Positions 41,817-50,941 of a stretch of 64,000 bases of DNA are shown piece after piece. This DNA is from Prevotella sp. GTDB lineage: Bacteria > Bacteroidota > Bacteroidia > Bacteroidales > Bacteroidaceae. The translations under genes and the position numbers were made by a program. Below the pieces are notes generated by a model that saw nothing but the letters and a program-made list of their open reading frames with translations, had not been told where the DNA came from and did not search any database. The stretch's first letter is position 1, and every line of letters begins with the position of its first letter. The stretch is from positions 1 through 64,000 of the forward strand of contig JAFUEP010000003.1 in NCBI GenBank assembly GCA_017470345.1. Direction: 5' to 3'.

Positions 41817-44800
41817 ATGGAAAACAACCGCATCCCACAACACGACAGCCAGCGGCGGCGCCGAGCGCTGACGGCGTGGCTGCTCGCCTTGATGGCCTGC
41901 CTGCCGACGGCACTGTGGGCCCAGCTGGTCAGCGGCACCGTCACCGACCTCCAGTCGGGCGAGCCCCTCATCGGCGTCACCGTCAAGGAGTCGGGCACGC
42001 AGAACGGCGTCATCACCAACTATGACGGCCGCTATCAGATCAACGTCAGCTCCGCCGCGGCCACGCTCGACTTCACCTACATGGGCTACAAGAAGCAGTC
42101 GGAGCGCGTCGGCGGCCGCCGGCAGATCGACGTCCGTATGAGTTCCGACAGCCAGGTGCTCGACGAGCTCGTCGTCATCGGCTACGGCGTCCAGAAGAAG
42201 AGCGACATCACGGGCTCCATCTCCTCCGTCGCCGGCAAGGACATCAACGACATGCCCGTCTCGTCGGCCCTCCAGGCCCTGCAAGGCCGTGCGGCCGGCG
42301 TGAACATCATCCAGAACACGGGTGCACCCGGCGGCAAGACCACCATCAAGATCCGCGGCACAGGCACCGTCAACGACGCTGATCCGCTCTACGTCGTCGA
42401 CGGTTTCGTCGTCGACAACATCGACTACCTGAACCCCAACGACATCGAGAACGTCGAGATCTTCAAGGACGCCGCCTCCAGCGCCATCTACGGCTCGCGA
42501 GCCGCCAACGGCGTCGTGGCCATCACCACCAAGAGCGGCCGCGAAGGCAAGACGCGCGTCACCTACGACGGCTACATCGGATTCTCCAACCCATGGAAGA
42601 AGATCGACGTCATGGGCCCGGAGGACTATGCCCTGATGAACGACTACCTGACGGGCAACAACCGCTATTCCTATGAGGGACAGCTCTACATGTCGCCCGA
42701 TGCCAGCGGCCAGCTCGTCTACGACCCCGCCAAGGCCTTCGAGCTCGACACCATCCGCCAGAACTCAGCCGGCAACTACTGGGACGCCGTCACCCGCACG
42801 GGCCTCAAGCAGCAGCACGGCGTCAGCGTCTCGGGCGGTACGGAGAAGACGCAGTTCCTGGCCTCGGCCAGCTATTATAATGAGAAGGGTATCGTGCGCA
42901 CGAGCGACTATCAGCGCTTCAACGCCCGTCTCAACGTCAAGAACCAGATAGCCCGATGGCTGACGATGACGGCCAACGTGGCCTTCACCGCCGACGGTCG
43001 CAATGGCGTGCCCGAGGGCTCGTCCAGCATCCTGAAGCAGGCGCTCGCCGAGAGCCCCATGACCTATCTGCACAACACCAAGGGCTACTGGTACAGCAAC
43101 AACCCGCTGGCCGTGCTCGACCGCAACAACGACGCCGCCCACCAGCAGCGCATCGACATGAACCTCAGTCTCGACGCCAAGATCGTCAAGGGGCTGACCT
43201 ACCAGTTCAAGGCGTCGTACTATAACACCCGCCAGACCAACGACAACTTCTCCGAGGTGTGGGGGCTCAACGAGGACTTCACGATGCCCACGTCGCTCAC
43301 CGAGGTCTATAAGTACCAGATGAACACGGGCAAGTGGGAGGTCGACAACCTGCTCACCTACATGCTCGAGGCCGACAAGCACAGCCTGACGCTGCTCGCC
43401 GGACAGGTGCTCGAGGGCATGACCACCAGCTACCAGCAGTCCTCGCGCCGCGGCACGCCCTCTAACGAGGACGTCTTCCACTACCTCTCCAGCGCCTACA
43501 CGGGCGACAAGACCTACGGACTCGACCGCGAGTGGACCTCCGTCGGCTGGATTGGCCGCGTCAACTATTCGTTCGACGACACCTACCTCATCCAGGCCAA
43601 CATCCGTGCTGACGGCTCGTCGAAGTTCTCCAAGGACAACCGCTGGGGCATCTTCCCCTCCGTCTCGCTCGGATGGAAGTTCAGCAACCTGCCCTGGCTG
43701 CGCGACCAGCAGTGGCTCTCGCTGGCCAAGCTGCGTGTGGGCTGGGGCTTGCTCGGTAACAACCGCATCGACGAGTTGGCCCGCTACACCTATCTCACCT
43801 CAGGCTACAACTATCCCTACGGACTGGGCAACCACATCCTCTGGGAGGGCTCGACGGCCACCGTCCTGGGCAACGACGACATCAAGTGGGAGAAGAGCGA
43901 GTCGTTCAACGTCGGCGTCGACTTCTCGTTCCTTCAGAACCGCCTGATGTTCACCGCCGAATACTTCAACCGCCGCACCACCGACATGCTCCTGCGCGTG
44001 CCCACCGTCATCTCCGCCGGCCTGAACCAGGCGCCCATGACCAATGCTGGCGCCGTGAAGAACTGGGGCTTCGAGTACGACGTGAAGTGGCGCGACAACA
44101 TCGGCAGCGACTTCCGCTATGAGGTGGGCTTCAACCTCTCGTGGATCAAGAACGAGGTCACCTCGCTCGGCACCGGCAACGAGCCCATCTGGGGCACCAC
44201 CGCCGGCCTCGTCATCGACGACCCCGTGACGAAGACCGCCGTGGGCCAGCCCATCGGCTCGTTCTTTGGCTACGTCACCGACGGCATCTTCCAGTCCTAC
44301 GACGAGGTGCGCGCCTCCGCCCAGTATGACTTCGGCAAGAACTACTGGGAGCAGACCACCATGCCCGGCGACTTCCGCTTCAAGGACCTCAACGGCGACC
44401 AGCGCATCACGGCCGAGGACCGCACCTATCTGGGCTCGCCCCTGCCTAAGTTCGTCTTCGGTATCCCCCTGTCGGCCGGCTATAAGGACTTCGACCTCAC
44501 CATCTTCCTTCAGGGACAGACGGGCAACAAGATCTTCAACGTCATGGACAACGTGCTCTACAACGCGGCCAACGGCAACGTCTATGCCGACCTGCGCTCG
44601 CAGCACTGGTCAGGACAGCTCACCGAGGTGCGCCAGTTCTTCCCCCTCAACACTGGGGCCAGCGTGCCCGACCTGCGACTGTCAGACCAGAACCAGAACT
44701 TCCGCGCCAGCGACTTCTTCGTCCACGACGGCAGTTATCTCCGCATGAAGGAGGTGCGCCTCTCCTACAACGTGCCGCAGTCGTTCCTGCAGAAGGTGGG

Positions 44801-44984
44801 CATCAGTAGCCTCGCCTTCTCGCTCACGGCCACCAACCTGCTGACCCTGACGGGCTACAACGGACTCGACCCCGAGGTGGGCCGCGTCGTCGGCACCGAG
44901 GGCAACAACCTCAGCATGGGTGTCGACTTCGGCAACTATCCCCAGGCCCGCTCGTTCACCTTCGGTGTTAAACTCGGACTTTGA
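41817..44984 (+). CDS. SusC/RagA-type TonB-dependent oligosaccharide transporter
   Basis: This 1055-aa outer-membrane transporter imports oligosaccharides with its SusD partner. The signal peptide (ALTAWLLALMACLPTALWAQ) is followed by a carboxypeptidase-regulatory-like domain (VSGTVTDLQSGEPLIGVTVK, about 37-115). The TonB box region and plug come next (DELVVIGYGVQKKSDITGSI; LYVVDGFVVDN; IEIFKDAASSAIYGSRAANG in near form), then a 22-strand barrel ending SFTFGVKLGL. There is no STN domain, so signalling is through the hybrid sensor at 50938. It is the first gene of the Sus-like operon. The TGA stop lies in the first TTGAGAA heptamer of the 44981-45022 tract. Confidence 0.96.
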   Translation: MENNRIPQHDSQRRRRALTAWLLALMACLPTALWAQLVSGTVTDLQSGEPLIGVTVKESGTQNGVITNYDGRYQINVSSAAATLDFTYMGYKKQSERVGGRRQIDVRMSSDSQVLDELVVIGYGVQKKSDITGSISSVAGKDINDMPVSSALQALQGRAAGVNIIQNTGAPGGKTTIKIRGTGTVNDADPLYVVDGFVVDNIDYLNPNDIENVEIFKDAASSAIYGSRAANGVVAITTKSGREGKTRVTYDGYIGFSNPWKKIDVMGPEDYALMNDYLTGNNRYSYEGQLYMSPDASGQLVYDPAKAFELDTIRQNSAGNYWDAVTRTGLKQQHGVSVSGGTEKTQFLASASYYNEKGIVRTSDYQRFNARLNVKNQIARWLTMTANVAFTADGRNGVPEGSSSILKQALAESPMTYLHNTKGYWYSNNPLAVLDRNNDAAHQQRIDMNLSLDAKIVKGLTYQFKASYYNTRQTNDNFSEVWGLNEDFTMPTSLTEVYKYQMNTGKWEVDNLLTYMLEADKHSLTLLAGQVLEGMTTSYQQSSRRGTPSNEDVFHYLSSAYTGDKTYGLDREWTSVGWIGRVNYSFDDTYLIQANIRADGSSKFSKDNRWGIFPSVSLGWKFSNLPWLRDQQWLSLAKLRVGWGLLGNNRIDELARYTYLTSGYNYPYGLGNHILWEGSTATVLGNDDIKWEKSESFNVGVDFSFLQNRLMFTAEYFNRRTTDMLLRVPTVISAGLNQAPMTNAGAVKNWGFEYDVKWRDNIGSDFRYEVGFNLSWIKNEVTSLGTGNEPIWGTTAGLVIDDPVTKTAVGQPIGSFFGYVTDGIFQSYDEVRASAQYDFGKNYWEQTTMPGDFRFKDLNGDQRITAEDRTYLGSPLPKFVFGIPLSAGYKDFDLTIFLQGQTGNKIFNVMDNVLYNAANGNVYADLRSQHWSGQLTEVRQFFPLNTGASVPDLRLSDQNQNFRASDFFVHDGSYLRMKEVRLSYNVPQSFLQKVGISSLAFSLTATNLLTLTGYNGLDPEVGRVVGTEGNNLSMGVDFGNYPQARSFTFGVKLGL

Positions 44985-45022
44985 GAATTGAGAGTTGAGA
45001 ATTTAGAATTGAGAATTAGGGA
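44981..45022. repeat. TTGAGAA heptamer tract over the susC stop codon
   Basis: TTGAGAA, TTGAGAG, TTGAGAA, TTTAGAA, TTGAGAA and TTAGGGA follow in tandem. The first unit supplies the SusC TGA, and the tract ends 2 bp before the SusD start codon. Confidence 0.88.
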
Positions 45023-45024
45023 GT

Positions 45025-46755
45025 ATGATTAACTTCAAACTGCAAACATATAATAAGGTGAAGATATTGCGGAAGCAAATTTTTCACTTTTCACTGTTCA
45101 CTATTGCCTGTGTCCTCGCCTCCTGCTCCGACTTCCTCGACAAGGAGATCACCGGCAATGCCACTGACCAGACCTACTACGACACGCCCTACAAGATGCA
45201 GTCGGCCCTCGACGCCGCCTACGACGTCCTGCAGAGCGATGCCTACAACGACCAGGAGTGGCGCTTCGGCGAAGCCATGGCCGACAACGTGCTGGGCACC
45301 GACGAGGGACTGGCCTCGCAGATGGGACAGCTCGTCATGTTCCGTTTCAACACGTCGAACACGTGGATTCGCCAGCGCTGGGAGGTCAACTACCGCGGCA
45401 TCCACCGCGCCAACCAGGTCATCGCCAACATCGACCGCGTGCAGCTCTCCACCTCGGCCTATACGGCCTATCAGCAGGTGCGCCGCATCTACGGACAGGC
45501 CAAGTTCCTGCGCGCCCTCTACTACTTTAACCTCGTGAAGACCTTCGGCGGCGTGCCCCTGCGGCCCGAGGTGGAGACGGTCGACCGTCTCGTCATTCCC
45601 CGCAGCACCGAGGCCGAATGTTATGCCTACATCGAGCGCGACCTGCGCGAGGCAGCCGTCATGCTGCCCTCCGTCTGGGGTGCTCAGGAGACGGGCAAGG
45701 CCACGCGTGGCGCTGCCCTCGGCCTGCTGATGAAGGTGCTCATGTATCAGGCCCGGCCGGGCGTGGCGAGCGAGAAGTGGGAGGAGATGACCCGCCTCGG
45801 CGCCTACATCATCGACGGCGCCCAGCTCACCATGGGCGACCTGCTCCGCTACGACGGAAAGGAGGACTGGGAGTCGCTGCGCCGGCGCCTGTGGTTCAAG
45901 CCGCGCGAGCTGAACACCCCGACCGACCCCTACGAGACGGCCGACACGCCCATGGAGTCGATGGCAAACGTCTACTCGCTGGAGTATCGCGACTACTACG
46001 GCCAGCCCCTCTCCGGCGGCGACCGCTGGGCCTACGTCTATCAGTGGTATGCCGACGGCGAGTTCTGCCGTGGCTCCGTCTTCGAGGTCGTCTTCAAGGA
46101 GAGTGCCGACGGCACGGGTGGCGACACCAACGAGGGTGCCGGCATCGAGCACTTCGACGTGGGCACCACGGCCATGTATGCCACCAGCGAGATCCTCACC
46201 TCGCTCTTCGGCGACGACATCCGCAAGGAGTTCACCATCCACCATCAGGGCAACACGCCCGACGGCGAGATATGGCAGGGCGGCGAAGGACGCCACGTGT
46301 CGCTAAAGTGGTACACGCCCAAGAAGGACCGCCCGCAGTATGCCGGCGACAACGGGCGCAACCGCCGCCTGATGCGCTATGTCGAGATTGTCCTCATGCA
46401 GGCCGAGGCCCTCAATGAGACGGGCGACCGCGAGGGCGCACTGCAGAAGCTCAACATGTGCAAGCAGCAGGTGAACACCATCAACGGCAGCACACGTCTC
46501 TATCAGCCCGGCTCTTACGGCTACGTGCGCGACCAGATCTGGCAGGAGCGCCGCATGGAGATGGCCTTCGAGTGGGACCGCTACTTCGACCTCGTCCGTC
46601 AGGGCCGCGCCGCCTCGGTGCTCCACACCTTCGGACGCTCGCGTCCCAACAGCCGCGGCCTCTACTTCCGCGAGGGCATCCATGAGCATCTGCCCATTCC
46701 GCAGAACGAGATCGACATGTCGAACGGCGTCGTCGAACAGAACCCGGGATATTGA
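45025..46755 (+). CDS. SusD/RagB-type nutrient-binding lipoprotein with a repeat-encoded signal sequence
   Basis: This 576-aa surface lipoprotein caps the SusC transporter. The lipobox is LASC (Cys about residue 33), followed by SDFLDKEITG and the SusD N-terminal domain, TPR-like helices (YGQAKFLRALYYFNLVKTFG is a hallmark) and the C-terminal SusD domain. The signal sequence (residues about 16-27, KQIFHFSLFT) is encoded by a stretch identical in design to the repeat at about 13979-14010, so a repeat element provides the hydrophobic core needed for export. ATG 45025 is the only start that keeps this signal. The stop codon lies at the head of the next heptamer tract. Confidence 0.95.
   Translation: MINFKLQTYNKVKILRKQIFHFSLFTIACVLASCSDFLDKEITGNATDQTYYDTPYKMQSALDAAYDVLQSDAYNDQEWRFGEAMADNVLGTDEGLASQMGQLVMFRFNTSNTWIRQRWEVNYRGIHRANQVIANIDRVQLSTSAYTAYQQVRRIYGQAKFLRALYYFNLVKTFGGVPLRPEVETVDRLVIPRSTEAECYAYIERDLREAAVMLPSVWGAQETGKATRGAALGLLMKVLMYQARPGVASEKWEEMTRLGAYIIDGAQLTMGDLLRYDGKEDWESLRRRLWFKPRELNTPTDPYETADTPMESMANVYSLEYRDYYGQPLSGGDRWAYVYQWYADGEFCRGSVFEVVFKESADGTGGDTNEGAGIEHFDVGTTAMYATSEILTSLFGDDIRKEFTIHHQGNTPDGEIWQGGEGRHVSLKWYTPKKDRPQYAGDNGRNRRLMRYVEIVLMQAEALNETGDREGALQKLNMCKQQVNTINGSTRLYQPGSYGYVRDQIWQERRMEMAFEWDRYFDLVRQGRAASVLHTFGRSRPNSRGLYFREGIHEHLPIPQNEIDMSNGVVEQNPGY
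45069..45102. repeat. Repeat-element arm encoding the SusD signal peptide
   Basis: GCGGAAGCAAATTTTTCACT then TTTCACTGTTCACT matches the inner and outer right arm of the element at 13915-14062 (GCGGCAGCAAATTTTTCACT) with few differences. Here the frame read is QIFHFSLFT, which forms the hydrophobic core of the lipoprotein signal. Confidence 0.85.
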
Positions 46756-46978
46756 GGGTTAAGAATTAAGAATTAAGAGTTAAGAATTAAGAGTTGTCGC
46801 CTTCGGCGATTAGGAGTTATGAATTAAGAATTATGAGTTATGAATTAAGAATTGACCGACGCGGCATAATTCTAAATTATTACTTCTTAATCGCAGCGAA
46901 GCGAGAATAACTCTAAATTCTAAACTCTAAATTCTAAATTCAAAGAATTGAGAATTGAGAATTGCGTTTGCAATAAAA
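46753..46978. repeat. AATTAAG/TTCTAAA heptamer-armed element after susD
   Basis: The tract starts on the SusD TGA with AATTAAG-type heptamers, followed by a TCGCCTTCGGCGA hairpin, more GAATTAAGAATTATG units, a GC core with CGCAGCGAAGCG, and TAAATTC/TCTAAAT units on the other side. It ends in GAGAATTGAGAATTG, directly before the next gene. Confidence 0.85.
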
Positions 46979-46983
46979 GAACA

Positions 46984-47976
46984 ATGACGAACGTTATAAA
47001 AAAGATAATAAGAATGAATATCAGACAAATAGCACGGCTCTGCCGAGTGTGCTGCGCCTGCTGTGCAGCCCTCGCCCTCCTCACCGCCTGCGCTGACGAC
47101 AACCAGGAGGCTCGCACGCCCGTGGCTCAGGTCAGGGTGGACAAGCAGCAGCTGGAGGTCAACGAGTCGATGACGCTCCACTTCACCGGCGTGGCCGACC
47201 AGGTGGTCGTCTACACCGGCGACAAGGACCATCAGTACGCCCTGCGCGACTCCAGCAACACGGGATTCGTGGTCAACAAGGACCTGCTGACCTATTCCTA
47301 CTCCGTGCCCGGACGGTTCCATGTGGTCTGCGTCGCCTCGACCTACGACACCTACATGGGCGGCTCGCTCCGCCAGGACAGCATGTCGTTCGACGTGGAG
47401 GTGACTGACCGCGTGACCACCATCGACGCCATCTACACGACCGTGACGCCCAACGTCTATATGGCCCGGCAGCAGGGCGACGACTGGCTGCTCTGCCTGC
47501 CCACCAAGCAGCTCTACAACAACCGCGAGATGAACGTCAACGCCGCCCGCCAGCGACTCACCATCGAGGTGGGCAGCGATTCGGCCAAGGTCTTCATCGA
47601 CGGCGAACCCTACGTGGCCCGCAACTACTACGCCCTGAACACCGACCATCAGATCCGCGTCGTCTCAGGCTCGGGCATGCAGCACGACTACAGGCTCTGC
47701 GGCATGATCTATCCTGAGTTCAAGACGATCACCGTCGACGGCGCCGCGCCCGCGCTGACCCGCTCGGCCTACTATCAGGACTTGCTGACCTACGTCGCAG
47801 CCGATGGCTCGCGCCTCGAGTTCACTCTCGACGACGACGTGCGGCTCCTCTCTGACGGCAATCCTGTCGCTTCGGGGACGCCCGTCAACAACTCGGCTGC
47901 CTACACCCTGGTGCGTACCCATGCCGACAATCCGCAGCTGCAGGCCGTCACGAGGGTGGAGTTTGTGAATGAATAA
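46984..47976 (+). CDS. SusE/F-position surface lipoprotein
   Basis: This 330-aa predicted lipoprotein opens with MTNVIKKIIRMNIRQIARLC and has lipobox LLTAC (Cys about residue 37). An in-frame ATG at 46948 lies in the repeat and one at 47014 is also possible. I choose 46984 because it gives a positively charged n-region outside the repeat. The first domain (about 45-150) resembles the PKD/Ig-like domain of DUF5017-type Sus locus proteins (VDKQQLEVNESMTLHFTG, FHVVCVAS). The remainder is unassigned. Its place after SusD suggests a surface glycan-binding protein. Its TAA lies in a GAATAATGTACAAT heptamer tract. Confidence 0.78.
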   Translation: MTNVIKKIIRMNIRQIARLCRVCCACCAALALLTACADDNQEARTPVAQVRVDKQQLEVNESMTLHFTGVADQVVVYTGDKDHQYALRDSSNTGFVVNKDLLTYSYSVPGRFHVVCVASTYDTYMGGSLRQDSMSFDVEVTDRVTTIDAIYTTVTPNVYMARQQGDDWLLCLPTKQLYNNREMNVNAARQRLTIEVGSDSAKVFIDGEPYVARNYYALNTDHQIRVVSGSGMQHDYRLCGMIYPEFKTITVDGAAPALTRSAYYQDLLTYVAADGSRLEFTLDDDVRLLSDGNPVASGTPVNNSAAYTLVRTHADNPQLQAVTRVEFVNE

Positions 47977-48008
47977 TGTACAATGAATAATGTACAATGT
48001 ACAATGAT
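47971..48008. repeat. AATAATG/TACAATG heptamer tract over the lipoprotein stop codon
   Basis: AATAATG, TACAATG, AATAATG, TACAATG and TACAATG follow in tandem. The first unit holds the TAA of the preceding gene, and the next gene starts 7 bp after the tract. Confidence 0.85.
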
Positions 48009-48014
48009 TGGTGA

Positions 48015-49850
48015 ATGATGACGAAGAAGATTCTTTTTCTGATGACCATCTTGGCTTCCACGCTGGCGGTTCGGGCCGCCGGCGTGGAGCCTTACGCCGG
48101 CTCGCGCATCTTCTGGGACACAGCCACCCGCACCACCATCTTCAACGGCGGAGGCTATGCACGCCTCATCGAGTTGCAGGACGGACGGCTGATGGCCGTC
48201 TGCGAGAGCGGCGGCATCAAGGTGGCTTTCAGCACGAACAAGGGGGCCAACTGGGGGGCTGCCACACTCATCGCCCCTAACCCCGCCGGCGTGGCTGAGG
48301 CCGTGCCCGACCTCATCCAGCTCACCGACGGTACCATCATCGTCGCCTACAACCCACGCCCCTCGGCTCCCTACAGCGAGGACCGCAAGTTCGGCATCCG
48401 CTGCCGACGCAGCACCGACGGCGGGCGCACCTGGAGCGACGAGATCTTCGTCAACGACGCCCACCACACGTTCAGCGACGGCTGCTGGGAGCCCTCGATG
48501 GTCGAGCTGCCCTCGGGCGAGGTGCAGCTCTACTTCGCCGACGAGGGCCCCTACACGATGAACGGCGACCAGCAGATCTCGATGTGCCGCTCTGAGGACG
48601 GCGGACTGACGTGGACGGCGCCGCAGAAGATATGCTACCGTCAGGGCTTCCGCGACGGCATGCCCGTGCCGGTGCTGCTCCGCGACAAGAGCGAGATCGT
48701 CGTCATCATCGAGGACAACGGCTGGGGCTATGGCGACTTCTTCCCCACGACCGTCCGCACGACGCTGGCCAACAACTGGCACGACGGCTACTGGGTCGAT
48801 GCCGCTGACCATAATCGCGCCAAGACGCTCAACCTCAGCTATTGCCCGACGGCCACGGGCGGCGCTCCCTATCTGCGCGTGCTGCCCTGGGGCGAGACGG
48901 TGATGAGCTATCAGTCGAGCTACGACAACAACGGCAAGCTGCAGATGCGCGTCGCCGTGGGCAACGCTGAGGCCCGCGACTTCAAGGCCATGTCGGTGCC
49001 CTTCAGCATCGGGGCCAACGAGGAGGGGCTGTGGAACTCGCTCGCCGTCATCGACACGGGCATTGTCGTCGCTGTCAGTGGCATTGCCGGCAACATCGAG
49101 ATGATCAAGGGCTATCCCGTCCGGCAGCTCCTCGCCCCTTACGGCCAGCCTGTCATCGACGGCCGCGTCACGGCCAACGAGGGCTATAAGACGCGCACCG
49201 CGACGCAGATCCTGCTGGGCTCACAGACCGGCACCCGCGTGGCCGCCGATCTGGCCTACGACCGCGACTCGCTCTATGTCGTGGCACGCGTCAGCGACCG
49301 CACCCTCGTGCCCAACGGCGCCAACGCCGACGCCCTGACGCTGCTGCTCGACGTGTCGGGCGAGGTGAACGACCTGCCCGCCACCGACTGCTACGAACTG
49401 ATGATCCGTCCTGACGGCACGCTCTACCGCTTGCTTCGCGGCAACGGCAGCTCATGGCGCAATGCCGACAAGACCGCCGTGGCGGCACGCATCGCCACGA
49501 CGCAGGCTTCAACCAACTACGTCGTCGAGGTGGCCATCCCCTGGAGCGGACTCCAACTGGCCGCGCCGCCCTTCGACCGTCGCCTGGCCTTCGCCCTGGA
49601 ATGTACAGACAACCGTCAGGGCACGGCCTTCACCGAGACCATCCCCGACGCCCGCGCCTCGCGGCCCTTCACCTGGATGGAGCTGCGCCTGGGCACCATG
49701 CCCGAAGATGCGGCCGTCGGTGTCCTTCGCCGTCCGGCGGTCAGCGATGAACGCTGCTACGACTTGCAGGGACGCCGCATCGGCCATCGTGATTATTCCA
49801 ACCGTCAACCCATAACCATCCGTAACGGACGAAAATACTTGACCAAATGA
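48015..49850 (+). CDS. BNR-repeat beta-propeller enzyme with CBM9-like domain (sialidase/GH93-like)
   Basis: The product is a 611-aa secreted protein. After the signal peptide (MMTKKILFLMTILASTLAVR, cleavage near RAAG) a six-bladed propeller carries Asp-box repeats (RRSTDGGRTWSDE, CRSEDGGLTWTAP). A CBM9/DOMON-like beta-sandwich (about 375-560) and a C-terminal tail CYDLQGRRIGHRDY...GRKYLTK follow. GH33 sialidases and GH93 exo-arabinanases share this fold. No convincing sialidase RIP motif is seen, and the neighbouring GH43 enzymes favour an arabinan-type substrate (inference). The gene overlaps the next by 4 bp (ATGA). Confidence 0.82.
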   Translation: MMTKKILFLMTILASTLAVRAAGVEPYAGSRIFWDTATRTTIFNGGGYARLIELQDGRLMAVCESGGIKVAFSTNKGANWGAATLIAPNPAGVAEAVPDLIQLTDGTIIVAYNPRPSAPYSEDRKFGIRCRRSTDGGRTWSDEIFVNDAHHTFSDGCWEPSMVELPSGEVQLYFADEGPYTMNGDQQISMCRSEDGGLTWTAPQKICYRQGFRDGMPVPVLLRDKSEIVVIIEDNGWGYGDFFPTTVRTTLANNWHDGYWVDAADHNRAKTLNLSYCPTATGGAPYLRVLPWGETVMSYQSSYDNNGKLQMRVAVGNAEARDFKAMSVPFSIGANEEGLWNSLAVIDTGIVVAVSGIAGNIEMIKGYPVRQLLAPYGQPVIDGRVTANEGYKTRTATQILLGSQTGTRVAADLAYDRDSLYVVARVSDRTLVPNGANADALTLLLDVSGEVNDLPATDCYELMIRPDGTLYRLLRGNGSSWRNADKTAVAARIATTQASTNYVVEVAIPWSGLQLAAPPFDRRLAFALECTDNRQGTAFTETIPDARASRPFTWMELRLGTMPEDAAVGVLRRPAVSDERCYDLQGRRIGHRDYSNRQPITIRNGRKYLTK

Positions 49851-50941
49851 AACAGACACGTGCATTTCTCTTCGCTTCTATTCTTTGTCTTCTGTCACTG
49901 GCAGCCAAGGCCCAGGACCGCAGCATCGTGCCACTGGCTGACCCCTTTATCCTGCTCGACGGCGACACCTACTACGCCTATGGCACCCACGACGCCAACG
50001 GCATCGAGGTCTGGACGTCGACTGACCTGCTCGGGTGGCGCAAGCTCGACGCACTGGCCCTCCACAAGGACAACTGCACCGAAGTTCAGTGGTTCTGGGC
50101 TCCCGAGGTGTATCACAGGAATGGGAAGTACTACATGTATTTCTCGGCCAACGAGCACCTCTACGTGGCCACGGCCGATTCGCCCAAAGGGCCGTTCAAA
50201 CAGGTGGGCGGACGCATGATGGAGAACATGCTTGGCGACGAGAAGTGCATCGATTCGAGCGTCTTCTTCGACGAGGACCGGGGCAAGACCTACTGCTTCT
50301 TCGTGCGCTTCACCGACGGCAACTGCATCTGGATGTGCGAGCTCGACGACGACCTCGTCACGCCGAAGCCGGAGACGCTGCGTCGCTGCTTCGCCGTCAG
50401 CCAGTCGTGGGAGAACCTCATGGGCCGCGTCAACGAGGGGCCCTTCATTTGGAAGCACAACAGCATCTACTATCTCACCTACTCGGGCAATGACTACCGC
50501 TCGCAGGACTATGCCGTGGGCTATGCCATGACCCGTTCGCTCTCCACCATCGGCGGCGCCACGCCCTCATGGCAGAAGTATGCCGGCAACCCCATCGTCC
50601 GACGTGTGGAGGACCTCGTCGGCACGGGCCATCACTCGCTCTTCACCGACAAGGAGGGGCGCCTGCGCATCGTCTTCCACGCCCACCACTCCGAGACGGT
50701 CGTCCAGCCCCGCCGCATGTACATCGGTACGATGGAGTTCTCGGGCAACAGGCTGCAGTTGACCGACGACCCCATCATCCGCCCCACCACGCCCGGCCGG
50801 GCCGGCATCGACCCCGTCGTGGAGCCGTCGGCCCTTCGCCCACGTGAATCCTTCGATCTCTTAGGCCGTTCATGGGCTGAGAGTCATTGCTTCACGCCGT
50901 TGCTGTCAGTCAGGGACGGCCGGAAATATCTCAGCCGATGA
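49847..50941 (+). CDS. Glycoside hydrolase family 43 enzyme
   Basis: This 364-aa secreted five-bladed beta-propeller hydrolase has signal peptide MKQTRAFLFASILCLLSLAA and cleavage near AKAQ. The three catalytic acids fit: Asp in PLADPFILLDGDTYYAYGTH (base), Asp in KCIDSSVFFDED (pKa modulator) and Glu in VNEGPFIWKHNSIYYL (acid). GH43 enzymes typically release arabinofuranose, xylose or galactose. The subfamily is not resolvable by eye. A short tail (RESFDLLGRSWAESHCFTPL, then GRKYLSR) follows the catalytic domain and resembles the sorting tail of the upstream BNR protein. The gene overlaps both neighbours by ATGA, so BNR enzyme, GH43 and sensor are translationally coupled. Confidence 0.9.
   Translation: MKQTRAFLFASILCLLSLAAKAQDRSIVPLADPFILLDGDTYYAYGTHDANGIEVWTSTDLLGWRKLDALALHKDNCTEVQWFWAPEVYHRNGKYYMYFSANEHLYVATADSPKGPFKQVGGRMMENMLGDEKCIDSSVFFDEDRGKTYCFFVRFTDGNCIWMCELDDDLVTPKPETLRRCFAVSQSWENLMGRVNEGPFIWKHNSIYYLTYSGNDYRSQDYAVGYAMTRSLSTIGGATPSWQKYAGNPIVRRVEDLVGTGHHSLFTDKEGRLRIVFHAHHSETVVQPRRMYIGTMEFSGNRLQLTDDPIIRPTTPGRAGIDPVVEPSALRPRESFDLLGRSWAESHCFTPLLSVRDGRKYLSR

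Noticed and set aside
48015..49850. Calling the BNR protein a sialidase outright
   Set aside because: Asp-box repeats show the propeller fold only. I see no clear RIP arginine motif, and neighbours point to arabinose-containing glycans.
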